DNA of 64,000 bases from Flavobacterium sp. SH_e. GTDB lineage: Bacteria > Bacteroidota > Bacteroidia > Flavobacteriales > Flavobacteriaceae. Positions 34,565 through 44,313 of this stretch are shown piece by piece. Made by a program: the position numbers and the translations under genes. The stretch is taken from positions 1,009,435 to 1,073,434 of the forward strand of contig NZ_JAOVZN010000006.1 of NCBI RefSeq assembly GCF_025717045.1, given 5' to 3'. Numbering within the stretch: position 1 is the stretch's first letter; the number at the start of each line of letters is the position of its first letter. The notes under the pieces are model-generated. The model ran no database searches and had not been told where the DNA came from. It saw only the letters and a list, made by a program, of their open reading frames with translations.

Positions 34565-37168
34565 TTACGGATTCTTCTTCTTAAAAAGACCATTAATTAA
34601 ATCACTTGCTTTTTTAGTTGCTTCTTGAGTTTTTTGCTCTTTTTCTGTTTTAGCAGCTTGAGTTGTATCTTTCGCTTTAGTATTTTTATTGATTAAATCA
34701 GTAAGCGCTGAAGTTCCTTTTTGAGTCAGTTTTTCTTTTTGCTGATTAACCAATTGTGTAGTCAAACTGCTTACAGCAGTTTTCATATCTGTACTAATTT
34801 TAGGATTTGAAAAGTTACCAGTCAAAGCAGCGTTAATTGGAATGTTATCTAATTTTGCAGCATCAGCAGGAGATAATTTTGCTATTAAATTGTTTGCTTC
34901 AGTTCCTAAGTATTTTGCAGGAACATCAAACTTAATCGTGTAATTCATAGTTTGATCAAAACCATGAGTTCCTCCAACTGTGGCTTTAATATCTTGATAT
35001 TTAATATCGAATGGTTTTACATTTACTTTTCCGTTGTCAAATGTTAATGCCATTTTCAAATCGTTCAAATTCAATTTGTTTAAATCAAGAAACTTTACAT
35101 TTGAAGTAAGAGAATTTAAAACAGTTGAGTTTTTAGCATTTACGGTAGTAGATAATAATTGCCCTAATAAATCTCCTGAAATTGATTTTAAATCTGGAGT
35201 CAATTCTTTAGCATCCAAATTACCATTCAATTTAATAGTCGAATTTAATTTTCCGTTAATGATTCCGGCAATTGGAGCGATTTTTTTCATCATATCCAAC
35301 TGTGTAAAAGTCTGCGCAATATCAACTTGATTGAAACCTAAATTCATGTCAAACGTTGGCACTTTTTCTTTAGTAGAAACAGCTCCGTTAAGACCAATTG
35401 ATCCTCCAAAAATGTTTGTTTTGAAGTTTTGAAGAGTTGCTTTCTCGTCTTTAATAATCAATGTTCCAGCAACATCCTGAAGTTTTAAATTATCATATAA
35501 AACTGTTGTTGCTTTTGCGTTTAATGTACAGTTTAAGAAAGCAGGAATTTTCATTGCCTCAGATGGTTTCGCTGGAGTTTTGGTTTCTTCCTTTGCAGGT
35601 TCGCCAGCAGTCATAAAATCATCAACAGCCAATTGCTTTGAACTCATGTTGAAATTTCCTTTTAGTTCTTGTTTCTTAAACATAAAACCATAGAAATTTT
35701 CTAAAACTCCGTTAATGCTGATATCACTTTTTCCAGTTGTAGCATCAAATTGTTTTAAGTTGATTTTACTCGGATTAAATTCTACCAATGCCGTGCTGAT
35801 GTTCATTGATTTATTGTTTTCGTCAGTATATTTAAATCCTGACAAACTCATTGTACCAGCATTTTTGATATTTTGGTATTGACTTTTTTCTACAGAAGCC
35901 ATATCAAAATTTGTTGTAACGTCGGCTTTTAAAATACCCGCCAAAGGTTTATCCATTTTAATAGGATATGCTTTTGAAAGATTAGCCAAATTGATTGTTC
36001 CTTTTAAAGCCGCATCGATTATCGGATTTACAGTGATGTTTTTAATATTAGCTTTAGCACTAAAAACATCTTGATCAATTCTGAAAGATAACTTATCTAG
36101 ATTTACATAAGTATCATTTAAGATTCCAGTTTCGTTAATGATCTTAGTATCAATTACAATATTCTGAACCGATTTTGGAAGGTTCGGATATTGGAATGAA
36201 GAATTATTTGATGCAATTTCAATATTGAATTTAGGAACAGTTGTATCTGTCAATTCACCTTTTGCAAAACCATTTACAGTAAAATCTCCAGTTGTTTTTA
36301 CACCTTCTAAACTAGATGCGTAAGCAGAAGGAATTAAACCTAAGAAATTGGTAAATGATGAAGTAGGGGTTTTAAACTTTAAATCGTAAATCTGAGCTTT
36401 TTCAGTCATTTGGATAAATCCGTCAAACTCTAAAGGCAGTTGATTGATTAAAGCTTTGTTTTCCTTAAAAGTATATTTGCTTTTTTCTAAATCGATTCCA
36501 AGAACTGCGTCTAAAGTTAGTTTTACATTTTTCATGTAATTCATTTTATCCATGTCCAATGAAACTTTTGCAGTAGATTTTGTAGTTAAATCCAATTTCG
36601 AATTGGTAAAATCTCCAGTTCCTTCGTGGTTTAAACTGTCAATTACCATTTTAATTTTAGAACCTTGATCGATATATCTAAAAGTAAAATTCTCAATTTT
36701 ATAGTTTTGAATTTTCAGAGCAAGCGGTTTGCTGGCTTCGTCTTTTGTTTCTTCTTTTTTATCTTTTAAAGCAATGTCGAAGTTTCCAACTCCATCTTTA
36801 TTGAAAATAATATTTATTAATCCGTTTGTAGAACTAATTCCCTGAATGCTTAAAGGCTCTTCTTTTCCTTTGAAAAGTTCTTTAACGCTCATTTTTAAAT
36901 TTAATTCGCCTAAAGAAACCAAAGTATCACCTTCAAAAGGAGCTTTATTGATGATAACTAATTTTTCAATTCCAACCGTTGCGTTCGGGAAATTTTTAAA
37001 TAAACTTAAATCAGCATCCGCAAAACTCACCTTAGCATCAACACTTTCGTTGATAGCCTCGACAATCTTGGCTTTAATTTGATCTTTAAATAAAAACGGA
37101 ATGGCAAATAATGCAGCAACAAATACCACTAGGACTATGGCACTTATTTTTAAAACTTTTTTTAGCAT
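34565..37168 (-). CDS. AsmA-like protein
   Basis: This 867-residue protein has an N-terminal membrane helix (about residues 7-27). A very long periplasmic beta-rich region with AsmA-type motifs follows ('FADADLSLFKNFPNATVGIEKLVIINKAPFEGDTL', 'DLKSISGDLLGQL'), and then a C-terminal Lys/Thr/Gln-rich helical tail. AsmA-type proteins are large bridge-like lipid-transfer proteins or assembly factors between the two membranes. It is probably a single transcript with a TATTTTTG box at 37211-37218. Confidence 0.85.
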   Translation of the reverse strand: MLKKVLKISAIVLVVFVAALFAIPFLFKDQIKAKIVEAINESVDAKVSFADADLSLFKNFPNATVGIEKLVIINKAPFEGDTLVSLGELNLKMSVKELFKGKEEPLSIQGISSTNGLINIIFNKDGVGNFDIALKDKKEETKDEASKPLALKIQNYKIENFTFRYIDQGSKIKMVIDSLNHEGTGDFTNSKLDLTTKSTAKVSLDMDKMNYMKNVKLTLDAVLGIDLEKSKYTFKENKALINQLPLEFDGFIQMTEKAQIYDLKFKTPTSSFTNFLGLIPSAYASSLEGVKTTGDFTVNGFAKGELTDTTVPKFNIEIASNNSSFQYPNLPKSVQNIVIDTKIINETGILNDTYVNLDKLSFRIDQDVFSAKANIKNITVNPIIDAALKGTINLANLSKAYPIKMDKPLAGILKADVTTNFDMASVEKSQYQNIKNAGTMSLSGFKYTDENNKSMNISTALVEFNPSKINLKQFDATTGKSDISINGVLENFYGFMFKKQELKGNFNMSSKQLAVDDFMTAGEPAKEETKTPAKPSEAMKIPAFLNCTLNAKATTVLYDNLKLQDVAGTLIIKDEKATLQNFKTNIFGGSIGLNGAVSTKEKVPTFDMNLGFNQVDIAQTFTQLDMMKKIAPIAGIINGKLNSTIKLNGNLDAKELTPDLKSISGDLLGQLLSTTVNAKNSTVLNSLTSNVKFLDLNKLNLNDLKMALTFDNGKVNVKPFDIKYQDIKATVGGTHGFDQTMNYTIKFDVPAKYLGTEANNLIAKLSPADAAKLDNIPINAALTGNFSNPKISTDMKTAVSSLTTQLVNQQKEKLTQKGTSALTDLINKNTKAKDTTQAAKTEKEQKTQEATKKASDLINGLFKKKNP

Positions 37169-37210
37169 ATAAATAGATTTGAGGGTTTAACTTATTAAAA
37201 TGAACTCCTG

Positions 37211-37218
37211 CAAAAATA
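37211..37218 (-). promoter_or_regulatory. Candidate -7 box (TATTTTTG) for the AsmA-like gene
   Basis: CAAAAATA on the plus strand reads TATTTTTG on the coding strand, 43 bases before the ATG. Confidence 0.4.
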
Positions 37219-37287
37219 GTTTTTTTTACTAGAGTAGAACGATAAAATTTTCATAAAAATGTAGGAATTTATTTAAATATATTAAAT

Positions 37288-37328
37288 AAAAAAAATCCGT
37301 TGAGAAATACTTTCAAAACGGATTTTTA
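37288..37328 (-). terminator. Terminator of the sppA-hydrolase operon
   Basis: A perfect 11-bp stem (arm AAAAATCCGTT; 37291-37301 with 37317-37327) has a 15-base loop, and the minus strand continues into a U-run. Confidence 0.75.
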
Positions 37329-37343
37329 ACTGCATTTATTTTA

Positions 37344-38291
37344 TTATTTCTGAATAAATGAAACTATTTTATCAATTAATGCTTCTGAAATAGGAAGTGT
37401 TTCATTATTGTAGCTTGCTAAATTGGCATCGTTACCGCTTTCAATGATTTTCATTATATGATTCATTTTATCAATAATCTGTATTTCTGCATTTGCATTT
37501 GCCAGTTTTAAGTTCTCGGCATCCTTTACAGAAATTTGAATATCATTATTTCCTTGTAGAATTAAAATTGGTATAGTCAATTTCTTTATCTCAGTTTGCG
37601 GATTGTATTTGAACCACGAAATCAAATAAGGTTGAACGCTTGGTCTGAAAAGAGAATTCAGCATTGGATCAACTTTTTTTACTTCAAATCCGTTTTTTAA
37701 ACTATCTATAATCGGGAAAGTCATATCATTAAGCTGTTTCATTGACTTAGCACCAATTTGGTTTTTTAGAATTTGATCTGCTGGTTCGCCCGCGCCTGCA
37801 ATCGAAACAAATTTATCTGCTTTTGCACTTGCTGCCATTCCAATCAAAGAACCTTCGCTATGGCCAATTATAATTACTTTCGAAAAGCGTTTGTCTAGTT
37901 TTAAATAATTAATCCAGCTTTTGGCATCTTGAATATAATTTTCAAAAACCAAACTGCTTTCAGATCCGCCAGCAGCTTTACTTTCTCCGATGGCTCTTTT
38001 GTCATATCTCAAAGATGCAATTCCATTTTTTGCTAAAGCTTCTGCCAGCATTTTTAACGAATTGTTTTTCATCATCGGATTATTTCCGTTGCGGTCAGTT
38101 GGGCCAGATCCTGAAATGATTAGAGCTACAGGATATTTTTTGGTCAAATCAGGAGTCGTCAGCGTACCAAAAATCTGATCAGTATTTATTTTTAAAATCG
38201 CTGGAGATTCTTTAAAAGTGATCTCTTTTTTGGTTTGGGCATTTAAAAAGCTCCAAAACAAAACCGTTAAAAAAAGAATTGCTTTATTCAT
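37344..38291 (-). CDS. Secreted alpha/beta hydrolase (serine aminopeptidase S33-like)
   Basis: This 315-residue protein has a signal peptide ending SFLNAQ. The alpha/beta-hydrolase fold has the oxyanion segment 'LIISGSGPTDRNGNN', the nucleophile elbow GHSEGS (Ser145), and 'ILILQGNNDIQI' plus a C-terminal histidine motif 'DKMNHIMK'. It lies 12 bases after sppA on the same strand, so it is in an operon with it. A periplasmic esterase or peptidase is likely; the substrate is unknown. Confidence 0.85.
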   Translation of the reverse strand: MNKAILFLTVLFWSFLNAQTKKEITFKESPAILKINTDQIFGTLTTPDLTKKYPVALIISGSGPTDRNGNNPMMKNNSLKMLAEALAKNGIASLRYDKRAIGESKAAGGSESSLVFENYIQDAKSWINYLKLDKRFSKVIIIGHSEGSLIGMAASAKADKFVSIAGAGEPADQILKNQIGAKSMKQLNDMTFPIIDSLKNGFEVKKVDPMLNSLFRPSVQPYLISWFKYNPQTEIKKLTIPILILQGNNDIQISVKDAENLKLANANAEIQIIDKMNHIMKIIESGNDANLASYNNETLPISEALIDKIVSFIQK

Positions 38292-38303
38292 CTTTTAATT
38301 CAA

Positions 38304-40061
38304 TTAATAAATATTGATTCCGTAAGGTAATATTGCTTGTACGCCTTTTTGTTTTTGAAATTTCTTTACCTGCTCAATTAGAAGGTAATTTTCTTCTCCA
38401 ATTTCTTCTTTAATGAAAGCTTCTTTAGATCTTGCAAAAGGCAGATTTGAAAGAAGATCGTTTAGGGTTTTCTCATATTCAGGATAATTCTGAGTACTGT
38501 ATTTTTTTACTTTGGCGATTTTTGCCGCTTCAGCAATTGCATCATTCAGTCCACCGATTTTATCAACCAAACCAATTTTTAAAGCTTCAGTTCCAGACCA
38601 AACTCTTCCTTGCGCAATTGAATCAACTTGTGCAAAAGTCATTTTTCGGCCTTCAGCAACGTGAGTTACAAAAGTGTTGTATATTTTTTCAACTCCTTCT
38701 AAAGTAAACGCTTTGAATTTTTCGTCAACTGGTAAAAACGGACTGTAGTTTGCTGAGTTTTCGTGAGTTTTAACCTGCTCAGAATTGATTCCTAATTTAT
38801 TGGCTAATGGACTAAAGTTTGGTAACATTCCGAATACTCCAATAGATCCTGTAATGGTGTTGTTTTCAGCAAAAATTTTATTGGCATTGCAGGCAATATA
38901 ATAACCGCCAGAAGCGGCATAATTACCCATAGAAACCACAACTGGTTTAACTTTTTTTGTAATCTCGATTTCTCTCCAAATTAAATCAGAAGTTAGAGCG
39001 CTTCCGCCTGGACTGTCAATTCTAAGAACGATAGCTTTAACATCATCATTTTTTCTAGCTTCCTGAAGAGATCGTCTCATTGAACCTTCTCCAATTGTAT
39101 TTACATCACCTTCGCCGCTTCCAATTTCGCCTTGAGCGTAAATGATAGCTATTTGATCTGTTGCAGTATTGGCTAAAGCTGTTGTTACATTATTTTGAGT
39201 ATAATCTATAATCGAAATTTTATTGTAATCTTCGTCTTTGTCTACTTTCAACGCTTTTTTGATGGCATCATGATAAACATCTTCGTAAGCAATAATATCA
39301 ACCAAATGTTGCTGTTTAGCCATTTCTGGAGTTCTTGCCAAAAGTCCGTTCGCAATTTCATTTAACTTAGGCAACGGAATATTTCTGCTTTTAGAAATAT
39401 CTGCAGAAACGGTAGCCCAAATAGAATTTAAAAGTGCAGTTATCTGTTCTCTGTTAGCGTCGCTCATTTTATTTTCTAAGAAAGGCTCAACGGCGCTTTT
39501 GTATTTTCCGTGTCGAATAACTTCCATATGGATTCCAGATTTATCTTGAAAATCTTTGAAAAACATAATTTCAGAAGAAAGACCTTTAAAATCTAAATCT
39601 CCAGCAGGATTCAAATAAATAGTATTAGCAACAGAATTTAGATAATATTCTTTTTGCGAATAAGAATTGGCGTAAGCCCAAACAAATTTTCCTGATTTTT
39701 TAAAGCTTTCAAGAGCATTTCTTAAATCTTTATATTGTGCTAGACCAAGAGAAGATTCATCATTTAGGATCGAAATTCCTTTGATGTTATCGTCTGTTTT
39801 TGCGGCTTCAATGGCATTAATTACATCAGTTAAACCAATGCCTTTTTGCTCAGAAAAGCGAGTTACCCATGGATCTTTATATTTTCCAGCGTAGTCATTT
39901 TTAATTTCTTTTAAATTTAATTCAATGACCGAATCAGATTTAACAGAAACACTATCATCTCCGCCAAAAACAACTCCGATAAAGATTACTCCAAAAAAGA
40001 AGAGCATGATAAAAACAAAAATACCAATTACAGTGGCAATTACATTTCCTAAAAACTTCAT
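38304..40061 (-). CDS. sppA: Signal peptide peptidase SppA (67-kDa type)
   Basis: SppA is a membrane-bound serine/lysine protease that degrades cleaved signal peptides. From the ATG at 40061 it has 585 residues: one N-terminal membrane helix (about 10-33), then two S49 domains. The catalytic Lys is in 'HGKYKSAVEPF' (Lys188) and the catalytic Ser in 'VSMGNYAASGGYYIA' (Ser384). An upstream in-frame codon at 40097 adds twelve residues without a proper signal, so the internal start is preferred. It shares an operon with the following hydrolase gene. Confidence 0.92.
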   Translation of the reverse strand: MKFLGNVIATVIGIFVFIMLFFFGVIFIGVVFGGDDSVSVKSDSVIELNLKEIKNDYAGKYKDPWVTRFSEQKGIGLTDVINAIEAAKTDDNIKGISILNDESSLGLAQYKDLRNALESFKKSGKFVWAYANSYSQKEYYLNSVANTIYLNPAGDLDFKGLSSEIMFFKDFQDKSGIHMEVIRHGKYKSAVEPFLENKMSDANREQITALLNSIWATVSADISKSRNIPLPKLNEIANGLLARTPEMAKQQHLVDIIAYEDVYHDAIKKALKVDKDEDYNKISIIDYTQNNVTTALANTATDQIAIIYAQGEIGSGEGDVNTIGEGSMRRSLQEARKNDDVKAIVLRIDSPGGSALTSDLIWREIEITKKVKPVVVSMGNYAASGGYYIACNANKIFAENNTITGSIGVFGMLPNFSPLANKLGINSEQVKTHENSANYSPFLPVDEKFKAFTLEGVEKIYNTFVTHVAEGRKMTFAQVDSIAQGRVWSGTEALKIGLVDKIGGLNDAIAEAAKIAKVKKYSTQNYPEYEKTLNDLLSNLPFARSKEAFIKEEIGEENYLLIEQVKKFQKQKGVQAILPYGINIY

Positions 40062-40199
40062 ATGTATATTTTTTTTATAAGTAGTAAAAAAGGGCAAAAC
40101 GTTACAAACTAAACATCTAAATTAATGATTGTATTTGAGACGTCGTTTCACAAATATATTGGTTAATTCTAAAATAGTTTTAGTTAATTTGCAATAATT

Positions 40200-41333
40200 A
40201 TGAAATTACAGCATCAAGTCGTTTTATCGATAGGCAGCAACCAAGGCAGCAGACTAGAAAACATTCAAAATTGTATCAATTTGATACATCAAAATGTTGG
40301 GACTGTTATTCAGGTTTCAAAACTTTACGAGACTCCCGCATGGGGGTTTGAAAGTGATGCTTTTTATAATTGTGCGCTTCTTTTGCATACTACTTCATCT
40401 GCACAAAAAGTATTAAATCAGGTTTTAAAAGTTGAAAAAGAATTAGGAAGAATTCGCTTGAATCAAGAAGGATATCAATCTAGAATTATCGATGTTGATT
40501 TGATTGCTTTTGATGATGAAATAATTGACTCAGAGAAACTTCAGATTCCCCACCCTTTAATGCAGAATAGAAATTTTGTTTTGTTGCCAATGAAAGATTT
40601 AAAGCTGAATTGGGAACATCCTATTTTAAAGAAAACAATTTCTGAGCTAATTGCAATTACGCCCGATGAAAGCGTATGTACAGTAGTTCAAGATTTAGAA
40701 AATCCGCTTAGTAAAATTCGGTTAAATGAGTTTAATTATATTTCTTTTGAAGGAAATATAGGTGCTGGAAAAACAACTTTGGTCCATAAAATTGCGGAAG
40801 ATTTTAATGCAAAAACCGTTTTGGAAAGATTTGCCGATAATCCGTTTTTGCCAAAGTTTTATAAAGATCAAAACCGATATGCGTTTCCTTTGGAAATGTC
40901 TTTTTTAGCCGACCGCTATCAGCAATTAGCTGATGATTTGGCTCAATTTGACTTGTTTAAAGATTTTATAGTTGCCGATTATCATATTTTTAAATCATTG
41001 ATTTTTGCCAAAATAACGCTCGCAGAAGATGAGTATCGTTTGTATAGAAATCTATTTGATATCATTTACAAGGAAATGCCTAAGCCTGATTTGTATGTTT
41101 ATTTGTATCAGAATACAGGACGTCTTCTTCAAAACATAAAAAAGCGAGGGCGTACCTACGAACAAAACATCGAAGGGGCTTATTTAGATAAAATCAATAA
41201 TGGTTATTTAGAATATATAAAATCGCAAACCGATTTGAATGTGCTAATTATAGATGTTTCTAATCGTGATTTTGTCAAAAAACACGAAGACTATATTTTT
41301 ATTTTAAATGAGATTAAGAAGAAGCTTAGTTAA
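40200..41333 (+). CDS. folK: FolK-deoxynucleoside kinase fusion
   Basis: This 377-residue bifunctional protein has two parts. Residues 1 to about 165 are 6-hydroxymethyl-7,8-dihydropterin pyrophosphokinase ('SIGSNQGSRLENIQ', and 'RIIDVDLIAF' at 95-104), which makes the pterin diphosphate for folate synthesis. Residues about 178-377 are a deoxynucleoside kinase with Walker A 'EGNIGAGKTT' (184-193) and a 'KRGRTYEQNIEGAYLDKI' lid-like segment, which salvages deoxynucleosides. The fusion is known in Bacteroidota. Both halves look complete. Confidence 0.92.
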   Translation: MKLQHQVVLSIGSNQGSRLENIQNCINLIHQNVGTVIQVSKLYETPAWGFESDAFYNCALLLHTTSSAQKVLNQVLKVEKELGRIRLNQEGYQSRIIDVDLIAFDDEIIDSEKLQIPHPLMQNRNFVLLPMKDLKLNWEHPILKKTISELIAITPDESVCTVVQDLENPLSKIRLNEFNYISFEGNIGAGKTTLVHKIAEDFNAKTVLERFADNPFLPKFYKDQNRYAFPLEMSFLADRYQQLADDLAQFDLFKDFIVADYHIFKSLIFAKITLAEDEYRLYRNLFDIIYKEMPKPDLYVYLYQNTGRLLQNIKKRGRTYEQNIEGAYLDKINNGYLEYIKSQTDLNVLIIDVSNRDFVKKHEDYIFILNEIKKKLS

Positions 41334-41370
41334 TGAGATAATTCTGTAAGCATATTATTTTTTGATTACC

Positions 41371-41400
41371 AAATTATCTAATTGACACATTCTCTAATTT
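41371..41400. repeat. Dispersed AT-rich repeat, copy 2
   Basis: This is an inverted relative of the sequence at 11561-11600 (AATTAGAGAATGTGTCAATT on the complement). It lies between the FolK gene and the T9SS lectin gene. Confidence 0.45.
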
Positions 41401-41405
41401 AAAAA

Positions 41406-43589
41406 CTATCTTTTCAAAGTAAAATGACCTCTTAAAACAGGCATTGAATCATCTACTTTTAAAGCGTACCAATAATCAGAAGCGGGAAGAGCAACTTGGT
41501 TTAAAGTACCATCCCAGCTCATTTTTGATCTGTTTAATTGTGCTACAAATTTTCCGTAACGATCAAAAATGGTTACAACTGCCTGAGGATAATTCTCCAT
41601 TCCAGTTACTTCCCAGACATCGTTGAAAGTATCATTGTTTGGTGTAAAGAATGGAGGAAAAACAAGCACAACAAACTGTTTGGTAACTTGTCCGCAACCG
41701 CTTTTTTCTCTTGCATAAGCTGTTTGGAGCCCGCCTGGAACATTATAAAAAACAGTAGAATCTTGAAAATTGACACCATCTACAGAATACTCAAAATAAT
41801 CTTCTGCTTTTACTGGATAAATAATGGCTCTCGTTCCTTCAACATCAACGCGTTCAATCTGAGGAACTTTGTGCTCTTCGACTATGATTGTTTTTGTGCT
41901 TGTACAGCTTTCGGGAGCTGGACTTGTTACATCAACAGTGTATTTGCCTCCTTCATTGATATTAATAGTTTGAGTCATAGCGCCATTTGACCATAAATAA
42001 CTCATTCCAGATATTCCTGCGTCTAACGTTATGGTTTGAAATTGGCATAAAGGCAAGGTTTCATCCGTAACAGCTGGCGGTGTATAAATTACAATATTTA
42101 CAGGAGTTCGAGTTGGATTTATACAGCCATTATTTGAAGCTTCGGCATAATAAGTGGTGTTTGCTGTAATTGGGGGAGTTGTGAAACTTTCACCAGTTAG
42201 AACAGTTGTTCCTCCAGTTGCTGTAGTGTACCAATTAATTATTCCGATATTAGAAGTCGCTTTAATTGTTAAATATCCAGGTCCGCAATTTGAATAAGTT
42301 TCTTGTTCTGCGATAGGTACTGAAGGCGTTGTGTTTACCGTTGCAATTACAGATTTCCGGTTCGATTCGCAGCCAGCATCTACGTAATAAGTTGTCGTGG
42401 TATTTATTGTTGGAGTAGTATAGGTAGTGCCTGTTCCTAATAAATTCCCTCCAGTTTCTGCATCGTACCAGCTAATTGTGCCTGTATTTGCTGTTGCGTT
42501 AAGAATAAAACTTCCCGAATCACAAACAGGAGATGGTGTAACAGTTGTTACTACAGGAATTGTGATTTTAGTGCTTGTTGCTATTTCTAAAGGAGATTCG
42601 CCTGGCATTCCGCCATATTCAACAACGTATCCTTTTGGTTGGTAAGGATCGCCTGAAGTTAAAGACCCAGTATTTGATAAGTCATTCCAAGAACCTTTGA
42701 TTCCAACTCCTGGTTGTGTAATGTGAGCATAATTTTCATCACCTAAATTATTCGGTTCTCCAGAGTTCCAAAACGCATAATTTGGAGTAGAACCGCTTTG
42801 GTTTCCATTCCAAAAAATAGTTCCTGCTTCAGGACCTGTAACCCATTTCCAAACTCCTTCGGTTTCGGCGTCGCTTCCTCCAATCCATCCTGTTCCAGAA
42901 GCCTGTTCACCAATTAATTTTGCTTCATCGGCAGATAAAACTGTAGCTAAATATCCTTGAAGGCCATAATAGGTACGCACGGCCGCTAGATCTCGAGCTG
43001 CAGTCCATGTAATGCCAATATTTGGAACATATTCATAATAATGCTGTGTGGACGGTAAATAATTTGCCTTGCCCATTGTTATAGAAAATGTCTTTACTCC
43101 AGAAGCTGTAGCAGAAGAATTTGTAAAAACAACATCTTTAATAGCAGCAACAAAATCAGAATATAAAACATCGGCTCCTGTAGGATTTGATAAGGTCAGT
43201 TTTCCAGCAACAGCATCCCAACTTGTAGTAATATTTGAGTGCGATGTAGGATTTGAAAGTTCCAGTTTGTCAAAACCTTGTGAATATCCCGAAGAAATTT
43301 GAATATAAATTGCTTCAGTTCCTGTTTCTAAGGGATCGTTTGTTATGGTAATATCTTCTATAATTTTTATGGTGCTTTGAGGGCAGTATATTTGATCTCC
43401 CGTAGCTTTTATTACTGGTGGATCAATATAAACACTTGTTTTTATAATTTGTTTTTGGGCAGATTTAAGGGTATCGTTTGGGATTATCGTGATGCTCTTA
43501 TTTATAATGTTTTTATTGCTTGCGTATGATTGGTTCAATCCTAATGCAAACAATAAAAAGGAGATTTTTATTAAGTAATTATTTTTCAT
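41406..43589 (-). CDS. T9SS type B cargo protein with a C-type lectin domain
   Basis: This 727-residue exported protein has a signal peptide ending NQSYAS, a beta-sandwich region, and a C-type-lectin-like domain at about residues 188-325 ('GITWTAARDLAAVRTYYGLQGYLATV', 'GWIGGSDAETEGVWKWV', 'NSGEPNNLGDENYAHI'). Ig-like modules with 'TTTYYVDAGC' and 'NTTYYAEASNNGC' follow. The last 85 residues are the gliding-motility-associated C-terminal domain ('FTPNNDTFNDVWEVTGMENYP', 'SDYWYALKVDD'), a type B T9SS sorting signal. Its place outside the cell and sugar-binding role are inferred. No SprF/PorP-like partner is adjacent. Confidence 0.88.
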   Translation of the reverse strand: MKNNYLIKISFLLFALGLNQSYASNKNIINKSITIIPNDTLKSAQKQIIKTSVYIDPPVIKATGDQIYCPQSTIKIIEDITITNDPLETGTEAIYIQISSGYSQGFDKLELSNPTSHSNITTSWDAVAGKLTLSNPTGADVLYSDFVAAIKDVVFTNSSATASGVKTFSITMGKANYLPSTQHYYEYVPNIGITWTAARDLAAVRTYYGLQGYLATVLSADEAKLIGEQASGTGWIGGSDAETEGVWKWVTGPEAGTIFWNGNQSGSTPNYAFWNSGEPNNLGDENYAHITQPGVGIKGSWNDLSNTGSLTSGDPYQPKGYVVEYGGMPGESPLEIATSTKITIPVVTTVTPSPVCDSGSFILNATANTGTISWYDAETGGNLLGTGTTYTTPTINTTTTYYVDAGCESNRKSVIATVNTTPSVPIAEQETYSNCGPGYLTIKATSNIGIINWYTTATGGTTVLTGESFTTPPITANTTYYAEASNNGCINPTRTPVNIVIYTPPAVTDETLPLCQFQTITLDAGISGMSYLWSNGAMTQTININEGGKYTVDVTSPAPESCTSTKTIIVEEHKVPQIERVDVEGTRAIIYPVKAEDYFEYSVDGVNFQDSTVFYNVPGGLQTAYAREKSGCGQVTKQFVVLVFPPFFTPNNDTFNDVWEVTGMENYPQAVVTIFDRYGKFVAQLNRSKMSWDGTLNQVALPASDYWYALKVDDSMPVLRGHFTLKR

Positions 43590-43695
43590 ATCATAAAAGT
43601 ATCACTTTTATAATAATAAAAAAATATATTTACATTTCTAACATTTTAAGTTCGGAAAATATTTTAAAATCACATTTTTTTAGTAAAAAGACGGG

Positions 43696-44238
43696 TTATT
43701 TTTTATTTGGCCAATTTATCTTTTGAAATAAATCCCAAACAACAATTCCGGCACTTACAGAAATATTAAGAGAATGTTTGGTTCCAAGTTGTGGGATTTC
43801 AATACATCCATCACACATAGCCACAGCTTCTTGCGATACGCCAAAAACTTCATTCCCAAATACTAAAGCATATTTTTTGTCTTTTTCAATTTTGAAATCC
43901 TGAAGAAAAACCGAACTTTCAACTTGTTCTATAGCCATTGTCAGAACATTTTCTTTTTTTAAGTTTTCAATAACTTCTAAAACATTTTCATGATGTTCCC
44001 AAGCAACAGTTTCAGTTGCGCCAAGAGCGGTTTTATGAATTTCTTTATTTGGAGGTGTTGCTGTGATCCCGCATAAAATGATCTTTTCAATCAAAAACGC
44101 GTCAGCTGTTCTAAAAACAGAACCAATATTGTGCAGACTTCGAATATCGTCTAAAACTAATATTAAAGGTGTTTTTTCCGATTTTTTAAAATCTTCAATC
44201 GATTTACGGTCTAGTTCGCTGTTTTCGAGTTTTCTCAT
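43696..44238 (-). CDS. SpoU/TrmH-family RNA methyltransferase
   Basis: This 180-residue protein is a single SPOUT domain. It has 'LVLDDIRSLHNIGSVFRTADAF', the middle 'ALVFGNEVFGV', and the deep-knot end 'IEIPQLGTKHSLNISVSAGIVVWDLF', which together make the trefoil knot that binds S-adenosylmethionine. It would 2'-O-methylate a tRNA or rRNA. It lacks the N-terminal substrate-recognition domain of RlmB. The exact target cannot be given. Confidence 0.85.
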   Translation of the reverse strand: MRKLENSELDRKSIEDFKKSEKTPLILVLDDIRSLHNIGSVFRTADAFLIEKIILCGITATPPNKEIHKTALGATETVAWEHHENVLEVIENLKKENVLTMAIEQVESSVFLQDFKIEKDKKYALVFGNEVFGVSQEAVAMCDGCIEIPQLGTKHSLNISVSAGIVVWDLFQKINWPNKK

Positions 44239-44258
44239 TGTTTTTGAATTGTAGTCAT

Positions 44259-44290
44259 AAAAAAAGCTTCCAAAGATAAGGAAGCTTTTT
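44259..44290 (-). terminator. Terminator after the DUF1573 gene
   Basis: A perfect 11-bp stem (arm AAAAAGCTTCC; 44261-44271 with 44280-44290) with an 8-base loop, flanked by A residues that form a U-run in the minus-strand RNA. Confidence 0.75.
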
Positions 44291-44313
44291 GATTATTTTA
44301 AATGTTTTTCAGA

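Noticed and set aside
41538..41990. 150-codon plus-strand frame within the T9SS lectin gene
   Set aside because: It is the complement of the conserved C-terminal sorting domain; residues are Cys/Ile/Phe-rich and unlike proteins.
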